The notes under the pieces were generated by a model, which had not been told where the DNA came from, ran no database searches, and saw nothing but the letters and a program-made list of their open reading frames with translations. Below, one piece after another: positions 1 through 12,071 of a stretch of DNA of 64,000 nt. Source of the stretch: Ptiloglossa arizonensis (taxonomy: Eukaryota > Arthropoda > Insecta > Hymenoptera > Colletidae). The translations under genes and the position numbers were made by a program. Numbering within the stretch: position 1 is the first letter of the stretch; every line of letters starts with the position of its first letter. The stretch is from the NCBI RefSeq assembly GCF_051014685.1, contig NW_027478895.1:310001-374000 (forward strand), given 5' to 3'.

Positions 1-10
1 ACTACTGCTG

Positions 11-187
11 CTCCAAACGCTTAACCAGAATGGCCTAGGGAAAAAATACACATACCGTTGTAATCGGGCGTGTTTCTACTTTCAGATGCAACAGGAATTT
101 TTGGGTTAGGTCAATCCGTTCGCGAGATATGGTAGTTTGAAGCTAAGAAATGGTTATGAAGACAACAAATCTTTCGCAATTCTGCTG
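11..187. repeat. Representative 177-bp monomer
   Basis: One full unit, taken from CTCC to the next CTCC; the phase is arbitrary. In order it holds the ACGCTTAACC segment, CCTAGGG followed by an A tract, a TACACATACCG segment, the CGGGCGAG segment, TTTCTACTTTCAGATGCAAC, GGAATTTTTGGG, GGTCAATCCG, the TCGCGA palindrome, GATATGG, a GAAGCTAAGAAATGG segment, and AAATTTTTCGC (here AAATCTTTCGC) before the GCTGCT end. A hand-made consensus has 33 C and 42 G in 177 bases (42% GC) and 8 CpG. That CpG count is about what composition predicts. The length suits one nucleosome plus linker. I could not assign it to a named satellite family. Confidence 0.9.
53..69 (+). other. CENP-B-box-like 17-mer, one per monomer (first copy shown)
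   Basis: TACCGTTGTAATCGGGC aligns without gaps to the mammalian CENP-B box consensus (YTTCGTTGGAARCGGGA) at 12 of 17 positions. It matches 7 of the 9 bases usually called essential, missing both T's of TTCG. It recurs once per monomer. Common variants are ACCGCTG, AACGTTG, ACTGTTG, ACCTTTG, ACCGATG, TACTCGGG and CGGTCG. By a rough hand estimate, a 7-of-9 core match is expected about 0.5 times by chance per 177-bp unit over both strands. Also, the site is not visibly better conserved than its surroundings. It is a resemblance only; binding of any CENP-B-like protein is not shown. Confidence 0.25.
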
Positions 188-3011
188 CTCCAAACGCTTA
201 ATCAGAATGGCCTAGGGAAAAAATACACATACCGCTGTAATCGGGCGAGTTTCTACTTTCAGATGCAACAGGAATTTTTGGGTTAGGTCAGTCCGTTTGC
301 GAGATATGGGAGTTTGAAGCAAAGAAATGGTTGAGAAGACAAAAAATTTTTCGCAATTCTGCTGCTCCAAACGCTTAACCAGAATGGCCTAGGGAAAAAA
401 TACACATAACGTTGTAATCGGGCGAGTTTCTACTTTCAGATGCAACAGGAATTTTTGGGTTAGGTCAGTCCGTTCGCGAGATATGTGAGTTTGAAGCCAA
501 GAAATGGTTGAGAAGGCAAAAAATTTTTCGCAATTCTGCTGCTCCAAACGCTTAACCAGAATTGCCTAGGGAAAAAATACACATACCGCTGTAATCGGGC
601 GAGTTTCTACTTTCAGATGCAATAGGAATTTTTGGGTTAGGTCAATCCGTTCGCGAGATATGGTAGTTTGAAGCTAAGAAATGGTTATGAAGACAACAAA
701 TCTTTCGCAATTCTGCTGCTCCAAACGCTTAATCAGAATGGCCTAGGGAAAAAATACACATAACGTTGTAATCGGGCGAGTTTCTACTTTCAGATGCAAC
801 AGGAATTTTTGGGTTAGGTCAGTCCGTTCGCGAGATATGTGAGTTTGAAGCCAAGAAATGGTTGAGAAGGCAAAAAATTTTTCGCAATTCTGCTGCTCCA
901 AACGCTTAACCAGAATTGCCTAGGGAAAAAATACACATACCGCTGTAATCGGGCGAGTTTCTACTTTCAGATGCAATAGGAATTTTTGGGTTAGGTCAAT
1001 CCGTTCGCGAGATATGGGAGTTTGAAGCTAAGAAATGGTTATGAAGACAACAAATTTTTCGCACTTCTGCTGCTCCAATCGCTTAACCAGAATGGCCTAA
1101 GGGAAAAATACACGTACCGTTGTAATCGGGCGAGTTTCTACTTTCAGACGCAACAGGAATTTTTGGGTTAGGTCAATCCGTTGGCGAGATATGGGAGTTT
1201 GAAGCCAAGAAATGGTTGAGAAGGCAAAAATTTTTCGCAATTCTGCTGCTCCAAACGCTTAACCAGAATGGCCTAGGGAAAAAATACACATACCGTTGTA
1301 ATCGGGCTAGTTTCTACTTTCAGATGCAACAGGAATTTTTGGGTTAGGTCAATCCGTTCGCGAGATATGGGAGTTTGAAGCTAAGAAATTGTTATGAAGA
1401 CAACAAATTTTTCGCACTTCTGCTGCTCCAATCGCTTAACCAGAATGGCCTAAGGGAAAAATACACGTACCGTTGTAATCGGGCGAGTTTCTAATTTCAG
1501 ATGCAATAGGAATTTTTGGGTTAGGTCAATCCGTTCGCGAGATATGGGAGTTTGAAGCTAAGAAATGGTTAAGAAGACAACAAATTTTTCGCACTTATGC
1601 TGCTCCAAACGCTTAACCAGAATGGCCTAGGGAAAAAATACACATACCGTTGTACTCGGGCGTGTTTCTACTTTCAGACGCAACAGGAATTTTTGGGTTA
1701 GGTCAATCCGTTCGCGAGGTATGGGAGTTTGAAGCCAAGAAATGGTTGAGAAGGCAAAAAATTTTTCGCAAATCTGCTGCTCCAAACGCTTAACCAGAAT
1801 TGCCTAGGGAAAGAATACACATACCGCTGTAATCGGGCGAGTTTCTACTTTCAGATGCAACAGGAATTTTTGGGTTAGGTCAGTCCGTTCGCGAGATATG
1901 GGAGTTTGAAGCCAAGAAATGGTTGAGAAGGCAAAAAATTTTTCGCAATTCTGCTGCTCCAAACGCTTAACCAGAATTGCCTAGGGAAAAAATACACATA
2001 CCGCTGTAATCGGGCGAGTTTCTACTTTCAGATGCAATAGGAATTTTTGGGTTAGGTCAATCCGTTCGCGAGATATGGGAGTTTGAAGCTAAGAAATGGT
2101 TATGAAGACAACAAATTTTTCGCACTTCTGCTGCTCCAAACGCTTAATCAGAATGGCCTAGGGAAAAAATACGCATATCGTTGTTATCGGGCGAGATTCT
2201 ACTTTCAGACGCAGCAGGAACTTCTGGGTTTGGTCAATCCGTTCGCGAGATATGGGAGTTTGAAGCTAAGAAAAGGTTGAGAAGACAACAAATTTTTCGC
2301 ACTTCTGCTGCTCCAAACGCTTAACCAGAATGGCCTAGGGAAAAAATACACATACCGTTGTAATCGGGCGAGTTCCTACTTTCAGATGCAACAGGAATTT
2401 TTGGGTTAGGTCAATCCGTTCGCGAGATATGGGAGTATGAAGCTAAGAAATGATTGAGAAGACAACAAATTTGTCGCACTTCTGCTGCTCCAAACGCTTA
2501 ACCAGAATTGCCTAGGGAAAAAATATACATACCGTTGTAATCGGGCGAGTTTCTACTTTCAGATGCAATAGGAATTTTTGGGTTAGGACAATCCGTTCGC
2601 GAGATATGGGAGTTTGAAGCTAAGTAATGGTTAAGAAGACAACAAATTTTTCGCACTTCTGCTGCTCCAAACGCTTAACCAGAATTGCCTAGGGAAAAAA
2701 TACACATACCGTTGTAATCGGGCGAGTTTCTACTTTCAGATGCAATAGGAATTTTTGGGTTAGGTCAATCCGTTCGCGAGATATGGGAGTTTGAAGCTAA
2801 GTAATGGTTAAGAAGACAACAAATTTTTCGCACTTCTGCTGCTCCAAACGCTTAACCAGAATGGCCTAGGGAAAAAATACACATACCGCTGTAATCGGTC
2901 GAGTTTCTACTTTCAGATGCAACAGGAATTTTTGGGTTAGGTCAGTCCGTTCGCGAGATATGGGAGTTTGAAGCCAAGAAATGGTTGAGAAGGCAAAAAA
3001 TTTTTCGCAAT

Positions 3012-5526
3012 TCTGCTGCTCCAAACGCTTAACCAGAATTGCCTAGGGAAAAAATACACATACCGCTGTAATCGGGCGAGTTTCTACTTTCAGATGCAAT
3101 AGGAATTTTTGGGTTAGGTCAATCCGTTCGCGAGATATGGGAGTTTGAAGCTAAGAAATGGTTATGAAGACAACAAATTTTTCGCACTTCTGCTGCTCCA
3201 ATCGCTTAACCAGAATGGCCTAAGGGAAAAATACACGCACCGTTGTAATCGGGCGAGTTTCTACTTTCAGATGCAACAGGAATTTTTGGGTTAGGTCAAT
3301 CCGTTGGCGAGATATGGGAGTTTGAAGCCAAGAAATGGTTGAGAAGGCAAAAATTTTTCGCAATTCTGCTGCTCCAAACGCTTAACCAGAATGGCCTAGG
3401 GAAAAAATACACATACCGTTGTAATCGGGCGAGTTTCTACTTTCAGATGCAACAGGAATTTTTGGGTTAGGTCAATCCGTTCGCGAGATATGGGAGTTTG
3501 AAGCTAAGAAATTGTTATGAAGACAACAAATTTTTCGCACTTCTGCTGCTCCAATCGCTTAACCAGAATGGCCTAAGGGAAAAATACACGTACCGTTGTA
3601 ATCGGGCGAGTTTCTACTTTCAGATGCAACAGGAATTTTTGGGTTAGGTCAATCCGTTCGCGAGATATGGGAGTTTGAAGCTAAGAAATGGTTGAGAAGA
3701 CAACAAATTTTTCGCACTTCTGCTGCTCCAATCGCTTAACCAGAATGGCCTAAGGGAAAAATACACGTACCGTTGTAACCGGGCGAGTTTCTAATTTCAG
3801 ATGCAATAGGAATTTTTGGGTTATGTCAATCCGTTCGCGAGATATGGGAGTTTGAAGCTAAGAAATGGTTAAGAAGACAACAAATTTTTCGCACTTATGC
3901 TGCTCCAAACGCTTAACCAGAATGGCCTAGGGAAAAAATACACATACCGTTGTACTCGGGCGAGTTTCAACTTTCAGACGCAACAGGAATTTTTGGTTTA
4001 GGTCAATCCGTTCGCGAGATATGGGAGTTTGAAGCCAAGAAATGGTTGAGAAGGCAAAAAATTTTTCGCTATTCTGCTGCTCCAAACGCTTAACCAGAAT
4101 GGCCTAGGGAGAAAATACACATACCGTTGTAATCGGGCGAGTTTCTACTTTCAGATGCAATAGGAATTTTTGGGTTAGGTCAATCCGTTCGCAAGATATG
4201 GGAGTTTGAAGCTAAGTAATGGTTAAGAAGACAACAAATTTTTCGCACTTCTGCTGCTCCAAACGCTTAACCAGAATTGCCTAGGGAAAAAATACACATA
4301 CCGCTGTAATCGGGCGAGTTTCTACTTTCAGATGCAATAGGAATTTTTGGGTTAGGTCAATCCGTTCGCGAGATATGGGAGTTTGAAGCTAAGAAATGGT
4401 TATGAAGACAACAAATTTTTCGCACTTCTGCTGCTCCAATCGCTTAACCAGAATGGCCTAAGGGAAAAATACACGTACCGTTGTAATCGGGCGAGTTTCT
4501 ACTTTCAGATGCAACAGGAATTTTTGGGTTAGGTCAATCCGTTGGCGAGATATGGGAGTTTGAAGCCAAGAAATGGTTGAGAAGGCAAAAATTTTTCGCA
4601 ATTCTGCTGCTCCAAACGCTTAACCAGAATGGCCTAGGGAAAAAATACACATACCGTTGTAATCGGGCGAGTTTCTACTTTCAGATGCAACAGGAATTTT
4701 TGGGTTAGGTCAATCCGTTCGCGAGATATGGGAGTTTGAAGCTAAGAAATTGTTATGAAGACAACAAATTTTTCGCACTTCTGCTGCTCCAATCGCTTAA
4801 CCAGAATGGCCTAAGGGAAAAATACACGTACCGTTGTAATCGGGCGAGTTTCTACTTTCAGATGCAACAGGAATTTTTGGGTTAGGTCAATCCGTTCGCG
4901 AGATATGGGAGTTTGAAGCTAAGAAATGGTTGAGAAGACAACAAATTTTTCGCACTTCTGCTGCTCCAATCGCTTAACCAGAATGGCCTAAGGGAAAAAT
5001 ACACGTACCGTTGTAATCGGGCGAGTTTCTAATTTCAGATGCAATAGGAATTTTTGGGTTAGGTCAATCCGTTCGCGAGATATGGGAGTTTGAAGCTAAG
5101 AAATGGTTAAGAAGACAACAAATTTTTCGCACTTATGCTGCTCCAAACGCTTAACCAGAATGGCCTAGGGAAAAAATACACATACCGTTGTACTCGGGCG
5201 AGTTTCAACTTTCAGACGCAACAGGAATTTTTGGTTTAGGTCAATCCGTTCGCGAGATATGGGAGTTTGAAGCCAAGAAATGGTTGAGAAGGCAAAAAAT
5301 TTTTCGCTATTCTGCTGCTCCAAACGCTTAACCAGAATGGCCTAGGGAGAAAATACACATACCGTTGTAATCGGGCGAGTTTCTACTTTCAGATGCAATA
5401 GGAATTTTTGGGTTAGGTCAATCCGTTCGCAAGATATGGGAGTTTGAAGCTAAGTAATGGTTAAGAAGACAACAAATTTTTCGCACTTCTGCTGCTCCAA
5501 ACGCTTAACCAGAATTGCCTAGGGAA
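3012..5526. repeat. Tandem pair of 7-monomer blocks (unit 1,238 bp)
   Basis: The block 3,012-4,249 is followed directly by a near-copy from 4,250, and similarity ends near 5,526. The unit is 7 x 177 minus 1; the missing base is the shortened A tract at 3,349 and again at 4,587. I see about three substitutions between copies: CGCACCG versus CGTACCG near 3,238, AACCGGG versus AATCGGG near 3,779, and TTATGTC versus TTAGGTC near 3,824. This is the pattern expected from unequal exchange in register by seven monomers. Confidence 0.85.
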
Positions 5527-6778
5527 GAAATACACATACCGCTGTAATCGGGCGAGTTTCTACTTTCAGATGCAACAGGAATTTTTGGGTTAGGTCAATC
5601 CGTTGGCGAGATATGGGAGTTTGAAGCCAAGAAATGGTTGAGAAGGCAAAAATTTTTCGCAATTCTGCTGCTCCAAACGCTTAACCAGAATGGCATAGGG
5701 AAAAAATACACATACCGTTGTAATCGGGCGAGTTTCTACTTTCAGATGCAACAGGAATTTTTGGGTTAGGTCAATCCGTTCGCGAGATATGGGAGTTTGA
5801 AGCTAAGTAATGGTTAAGAAGACAACAAATTTTTCGCACTTCTGCCGCTCCAAACGCTTAGCCAGAATGGCCTAGGGAAAAAATGCACATACCGTTGTAA
5901 TCGAGCGAGTTTCTTCTTTCAGATGCAACAAGAATTTTTGGGTTAGGTCAATCCGTTCGCGAGATATGGGAGCTTGAAGCTAAGAAATGGTAAAGAAGAC
6001 AACAAATTTTTCGCAATACTGCTGCTCCAAACGCTTAACCAGAATGGCCTAGGGAAAAAATACACATACCGCTGTAATCGGGCGAGTTTCTACTTTCAGA
6101 TGCAACAGGAATTTTTGGGTTAGGTCAATCCGTTCGCGAGATATGGCAGTTTGAAGCTAAGAAATGGTTATGAAGACAACAAATCTTTCGCAATTCTGCT
6201 GCTCCAAACGCTTAATCAGAATGGCCTAGGGAAAAAATACACATACCGCTGTAAACGGGCGAGTTTCTACTTTCAGATGCAACAGGAATTTTTGGGTTAG
6301 GTCAGTCCGTTCGCGAGATATGGGAGTTTGAAGCCAAGAAATGGTTGAGAAGGCAAAAAATTTTTCGCAATTCTGCTGCTCCAAACGCTTAACCAGAATG
6401 GCCTAGGGAAAAAATACACATAACGTTGTAATCGGGCGAGTTTCTACTTTCAGATGCAACAGGAATTTTTGGGTTAGGTCAGTCCGTTCGCGAGATATGG
6501 GAGTTTGAAGCCAAGAAATGGTTGAGAAGGCAAAAAATTTTTCGCAATTCTGCTTCTCCAAACGCTTAACCAGAATTGCCTAGGGAAGAAATACACATAC
6601 CACTGTAATCGGGCGAGTTTCTACTTTCAGATGCAATAGGAATTTTTGGGTTAGGTCAATCCGTTCGCGAGATATGGGAGTTTGAAGCTAAGAAATGGTT
6701 ATGAAGACAACAAATTTTTCGCACTTCTGCTGCTCCAATCGCTTAACCAGAATGGCCTAAGGGAAAAATACACGTACC
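5527..6778. repeat. Mixed-subtype monomers between two block duplications
   Basis: About seven monomers, no gene. It begins with a 176-bp monomer (short A tract at 5,648-5,652) and continues with CAACAAG and GGTAAAGAAG subtypes that are also seen in later blocks. No local tandem block duplication was recognised here, but the individual monomer subtypes all recur elsewhere in the window. Confidence 0.8.
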
Positions 6779-9700
6779 GTTGTAATCGGGCGAGTTTCTA
6801 CTTTCAGATGCAACAGGAATTTTTGGGTTAGGTCAATCCGTTGGCGAGATATGGGAGTTTGAAGCCAAGAAATGGTTGAGAAGGCAAAAATTTTTCGCAA
6901 TTCTGCTGCTCCAAACGCTTAACCAGAATGGCCTAGGGAAAAAATACACATAACGTTGTAATCGGGCGAGTTTCTACTTTCAGATGCAACAGGAATTTTT
7001 GGGTTAGGGCAATCCGTTCGCGAGATATGGGAGTTTGAAGCTAAGAAATGGTTGAGAAGACAACAAATTTTTCGCAGTTCTGCTGCTCCAAACGCTTAAC
7101 CAGAATGGCCTAGGGAAAAAATACACATACCGTTGTGATCGGGTGAGTTTCTACTTTCAGACGCAGCAGGAACTTCTGGGTTTGGTCAATCCGTTCGCGA
7201 GATATGGGAGTTTGAAGCCAAGAAATGGTTGAGAAGGCAAAAAATTTTTCGCAATTCTGCTTCTCCAAACGCTTAACCAGAATGGCCCATGGAAAAAATA
7301 CACATACCGTTGTAATCGGGCGAGTTTCTTCTTTCAGATGCAACAAGAATTTTTGGGTTAGGTCAATCCGTTCGCGAGATATGGGAGCTTGAAGCTAAGA
7401 AATGGTAAAGAAGACAACAAATTTTTCGCACTACTGCTGCTCCAAACGCTTAACCAGAATGGCCTAGGGAAAAAATACACATACCGCTGCAATCGGGCGA
7501 GTTTCTACTTTCAGATGCAACAGGAATTTTTGGGTTAGGTCAATCCGTTCGCGAGATATGGTAGTTTGAAGCTAAGAAATGGTTATGAAGACAACAAATC
7601 TTTCGCAATTCTGCTGCTCCAAACGCTTAATCAGAATGGCCTAGGGAAAAAATACACATACCGCTGTAATCGGGCGAGTTTCTACTTTCAGATGCAACAG
7701 GAATTTTTGGGTTAGGTCAGTCCGTTCGCGAGATATGGGAGTTTGAAGCCAAGAAATGGTTGAGAAGACAACAAATTTTTCGCAATTCTGCTGCTCCAAA
7801 CGCTTAACCAGAATGGCCTAGGGAAAAAATACACATAACGTTGTAATCGGGCGAGTTTCTACTTTCAGATGCAACAGGAATTTTTGGGTTAGGTCAGTCC
7901 GTTCGCGAGATATGGGAGTTTGATGCCAAGAAATGGTTGAGAAGGCAAAAAATTTTTCGCAATTCTGCTGCTCCAAACGCTTAACCAGAATTGCCTAGGG
8001 AAAAAATACACATACCGCTGTAATCGGGCGAGTTTCTACTTTCAGATGCAATAGGAATTTTTGGGTTAGGTCAATCCGTTCGCGAGATATGGGAGTTTGA
8101 AGCTAAGAAATGGTTATGAAGAAAACAAATTTTTCGCACTTCTGCTGCTCCAATCGCTTAACCAGAATGGCCTAAGGGAAAAATACACGTACCGTTGTAA
8201 TCGGGCGAGTTTCTACTTTCAGAAGCAACAGGAATTTTTGGGTTAGGTCAATCCGTTGGCGAGATATGGGAGTTTGAAGCCAAGAAATGGTTGAGAAGGC
8301 AAAAATTTTTCGCAATTCTGCTGCTCCAAACGCTTAACCAGAATGGCCTAGGGAAAAAATACACATACCGTTGTAATCGGGCTAGTTTCTACTTTCAGAT
8401 GCAACAGGAATTTTTGGGTTAGGTCAATCCGTTCGCGAGATATGGGAGTTTGAAGCTAAGAAATTGTTATGAAGACAACAAATTTTTCGCACTTCTGCTG
8501 CTCCAATCGCTTAACCAGAATGGCCTAAGGGAAAAATACACGTACCGTTGTAATCGGGCGAGTTTCTAATTTCAGATGCAATAGGAATTTTTGGGTTAGG
8601 TCAATCCGTTCGCGAGATATGGGAGTTTGAAGCTAAGAAATGGTTAAGAAGACAACAAATTTTTCGCACTTATGCTGCTCCAAACGCTTAACCAGAATGG
8701 CCTAGGGAAAAAATACACATACCGTTGTACTCGGGCGTGTTTCTACTCTCAGACACAACAGGAATTTTTGGGTTAGGTCAATCCGTTCGCGAGATATGGG
8801 AGTTTGAAGCCAAGAAATGGTTGAGAAGGCAAAAAATTTTTCGCAATTCTGCTGCTCCAAACGCTTAACCAGAATGGCCTAGGGAAAAAATACACATAAC
8901 GTTGTAATCGGGCGAGTTTCTACTTTCAGATGCAACAGGAATTTTTGGGTTAGGTCAATCCGTTGGCGAGATATGGGAGTTTGAAGCCAAGAAATGGTTG
9001 AGAAGGCAAAAATTTTTCGCAATTCTGCTGCTCCAAACGCTTAACCAGAATGGCCTAGGGAAAAAATACACATAACGTTGTAATCGGGCGAGTTTCTACT
9101 TTCAGATGCAACAGGAATTTTTGGGTTAGGGCAATCCGTTCGCGAGATATGGGAGTTTGAAGCTAAGAAATGGTTGAGAAGACAACAAATTTTTCGCAGT
9201 TCTGCTGCTCCAAACGCTTAACCAGAATGGCCTAGGGAAAAAATACACATACCGTTGTGATCGGGTGAGTTTCTACTTTCAGACGCAGCAGGAACTTCTG
9301 GGTTTGGTCAATCCGTTCGCGAGATATGGGAGTTTGAAGCCAAGAAATGGTTGAGAAGGCAAAAAATTTTTCGCAATTCTGCTTCTCCAAACGCTTAACC
9401 AGAATGGCCCATGGAAAAAATACACATACCGTTGTAATCGGGCGAGTTTCTTCTTTCAGATGCAACAAGAATTTTTGGGTTAGGTCAATCCGTTCGCGAG
9501 ATATGGGAGCTTGAAGCTAAGAAATGGTAAAGAAGACAACAAATTTTTCGCACTACTGCTGCTCCAAACGCTTAACCAGAATGGCCTAGGGAAAAAATAC
9601 ACATACCGCTGCAATCGGGCGAGTTTCTACTTTCAGATGCAACAGGAATTTTTGGGTTAGGTCAATCCGTTCGCGAGATATGGTAGTTTGAAGCTAAGAA

Positions 9701-10975
9701 ATGGTTATGAAGACAACAAATCTTTCGCAATTCTGCTGCTCCAAACGCTTAATCAGAATGGCCTAGGGAAAAAATACACATACCGCTGTAATCGGGCGAG
9801 TTTCTACTTTCAGATGCAACAGGAATTTTTGGGTTAGGTCAGTCCGTTCGCGAGATATGGGAGTTTGAAGCCAAGAAATGGTTGAGAAGACAACAAATTT
9901 TTCGCAATTCTGCTGCTCCAAACGCTTAACCAGAATGGCCTAGGGAAAAAATACACATAACGTTGTAATCGGGCGAGTTTCTACTTTCAGATGCAACAGG
10001 AATTTTTGGGTTAGGTCAGTCCGTTCGCGAGATATGGGAGTTTGATGCCAAGAAATGGTTGAGAAGGCAAAAAATTTTTCGCAATTCTGCTGCTCCAAAC
10101 GCTTAACCAGAATTGCCTAGGGAAAAAATACACATACCGCTGTAATCGGGCGAGTTTCTACTTTCAGATGCAATAGGAATTTTTGGGTTAGGTCAATCCG
10201 TTCGCGAGATATGGGAGTTTGAAGCTAAGAAATGGTTATGAAGAAAACAAATTTTTCGCACTTCTGCTGCTCCAATCGCTTAACCAGAATGGCCTAAGGG
10301 AAAAATACACGTACCGTTGTAATCGGGCGAGTTTCTACTTTCAGAAGCAACAGGAATTTTTGGGTTAGGTCAATCCGTTGGCGAGATATGGGAGTTTGAA
10401 GCCAAGAAATGGTTGAGAAGGCAAAAATTTTTCGCAATTCTGCTGCTCCAAACGCTTAACCAGAATGGCCTAGGGAAAAAATACACATACCGTTGTAATC
10501 GGGCTAGTTTCTACTTTCAGATGCAACAGGAATTTTTGGGTTAGGTCAATCCGTTCGCGAGATATGGGAGTTTGAAGCTAAGAAATTGTTATGAAGACAA
10601 CAAATTTTTCGCACTTCTGCTGCTCCAATCGCTTAACCAGAATGGCCTAAGGGAAAAATACACGTACCGTTGTAATCGGGCGAGTTTCTAATTTCAGATG
10701 CAATAGGAATTTTTGGGTTAGGTCAATCCGTTCGCGAGATATGGGAGTTTGAAGCTAAGAAATGGTTAAGAAGACAACAAATTTTTCGCACTTATGCTGC
10801 TCCAAACGCTTAACCAGAATGGCCTAGGGAAAAAATACACATACCGTTGTACTCGGGCGTGTTTCTACTCTCAGACACAACAGGAATTTTTGGGTTAGGT
10901 CAATCCGTTCGCGAGATATGGGAGTTTGAAGCCAAGAAATGGTTGAGAAGGCAAAAAATTTTTCGCAATTCTGCT
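6779..10975. repeat. Tandem pair of 12-monomer blocks (unit 2,122 bp)
   Basis: 6,779-8,853 reappears at 8,901-10,975, and I saw no difference reading by eye. Shared rare markers are GGCCCATGG (about 7,285 and 9,407), TTTGATGCC (about 7,920 and 10,042), CAGAAGCAAC (about 8,220 and 10,342), GAAGAAAAC (about 8,120 and 10,242) and CTCAGACACAAC (about 8,750 and 10,872). The unit is 12 x 177 minus 2, explained by short A tracts at 6,886 and 8,301 and again at 9,008 and 10,423. At 10,976 the register jumps: GCTTCTCC replaces GCTGCTCC, and the sequence continues like the region from about 7,260. Confidence 0.9.
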
Positions 10976-12071
10976 TCTCCAAACGCTTAACCAGAATGGC
11001 CTATGGAAAAAATACACATACCGTTGTAATCGGGCGTGTTTCTTCTTTCAGATGCAACAAGAATTTTTGGGTTAGGTCAATCCGTTCGCGAGATATGGGA
11101 GCTTGAAGCTAAGAAATGGTAAAGAAGACAACAAATTTTTCGCACTACTGCTGCTCCAAACGCTTAACCAGAATGGCCTAGGGAAAAAATACACATACCG
11201 TTGTAATCGGGCGAGTTTCTACTTTCAGATGCAACAGGAATTTTTGGGTTAGGTCAATCCGTTCGCGAGATATGGTAGTTTGAAGCTAAGAAATGGTTAT
11301 GAAGACAACAAATCTTTCGCAATTCTGCTGCTCCAAACGCTTAATCAGAATGGCCTAGGGAAAAAATACACATACCGCTGTAATCGGGCGAGTTTCTACT
11401 TTCAGATGCAACAGGAATTTTTGGGTTAGGTCAGTCCGTTCGCGAGATATGGGAGTTTGAAGCCAAGAAATGGTTGAGAAGACAAAAAATTTTTCGCAAT
11501 TCTGCTGCTCCAAACGCTTAACCAGAATGGCCTAGGGAAAAAATACACATAACGTTGTAATCGGGCGAGTTTCTACTTTCAGATGCAACAGGAATTTTTG
11601 GGTTAGGTCAGTCCGTTCGCGAGATATGTGAGTTTGAAGCCAAGAAATGGTTGAGAAGGCAAAAAATTTTTCGCAATTCTGCTGCTCCAAACGCTTAACC
11701 AGAATTGCCTAGGGAAAAAATACACATACCGCTGTAATCGGGCGAGTTTCTACTTTCAGATGCAATAGGAATTTTTGGGTTAGGTCAATCCGTTCGCGAG
11801 ATATGGGAGTTTGAAGCTAAGAAATGGTTATGAAGACAACAAATTTTTCGCACTTCTGCTGCTCCAATCGCTTAACCAGAATGGCCTAGGGAGAAAATAC
11901 ACATACCGCTGTAATCGGGCGAGTTTCTACTTTCAGATGCAATAGGAATTTTTGGGTTAGGTCAATCCGTTCGCGAGATATGGGAGTTTGAAGCTAAGAA
12001 ATGGTTATGAAGACAACAAATTTTTCGCACTTCTGCTGCTCCAAACGCTTAATCAGAATGGCCTAGGGAGA
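10976..12071. repeat. Mixed monomers after a register jump
   Basis: About six monomers, no gene. They continue the series seen from about 7,260, roughly 21 monomers earlier (CAACAAG, then GGTAAAGAAG, then AAATCTTTCGC), with a GGCCTATGG variant where the earlier copies have GGCCCATGG. Two adjacent monomers near 11,890 and 12,067 share GGGAGAAAATAC, a short-range duplication. Confidence 0.75.

Larger units (their letters stand above)
1..3011. repeat. Mixed-subtype monomers, short-period higher-order pattern
   Basis: About 17 monomers with no gene. Local repetition at two monomers is visible: about 408-655 repeats at 762-1,008 (shift 354), sharing the rare GATATGTGAG variant. A three-monomer echo of the AAATCTTTCGC variant occurs at 171 and 702 (shift 531). 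Part of this stretch, from about 1,021, resembles the segment from 3,144 (shift 2,123, that is 12 monomers minus one base). It carries one 176-bp monomer with a shortened A tract at 1,226-1,230. Confidence 0.85.

Noticed and set aside
2083..2280. 65-residue plus-strand frame, with relatives at 48,611, 51,797, 53,213, 55,337, 56,753, 59,408 and 61,001
   Set aside because: Starts at TTG in the first case, covers one monomer plus a little, and exists only where the CAGCAGG/GGTTTGG subtype removes the usual stop.
7110..7346. 78-residue open frame on the minus strand, repeated at 9,232-9,468
   Set aside because: It lies wholly in satellite monomers, opens with TTG, has no recognisable domain, and its second copy is explained by the 2,122-bp block duplication.
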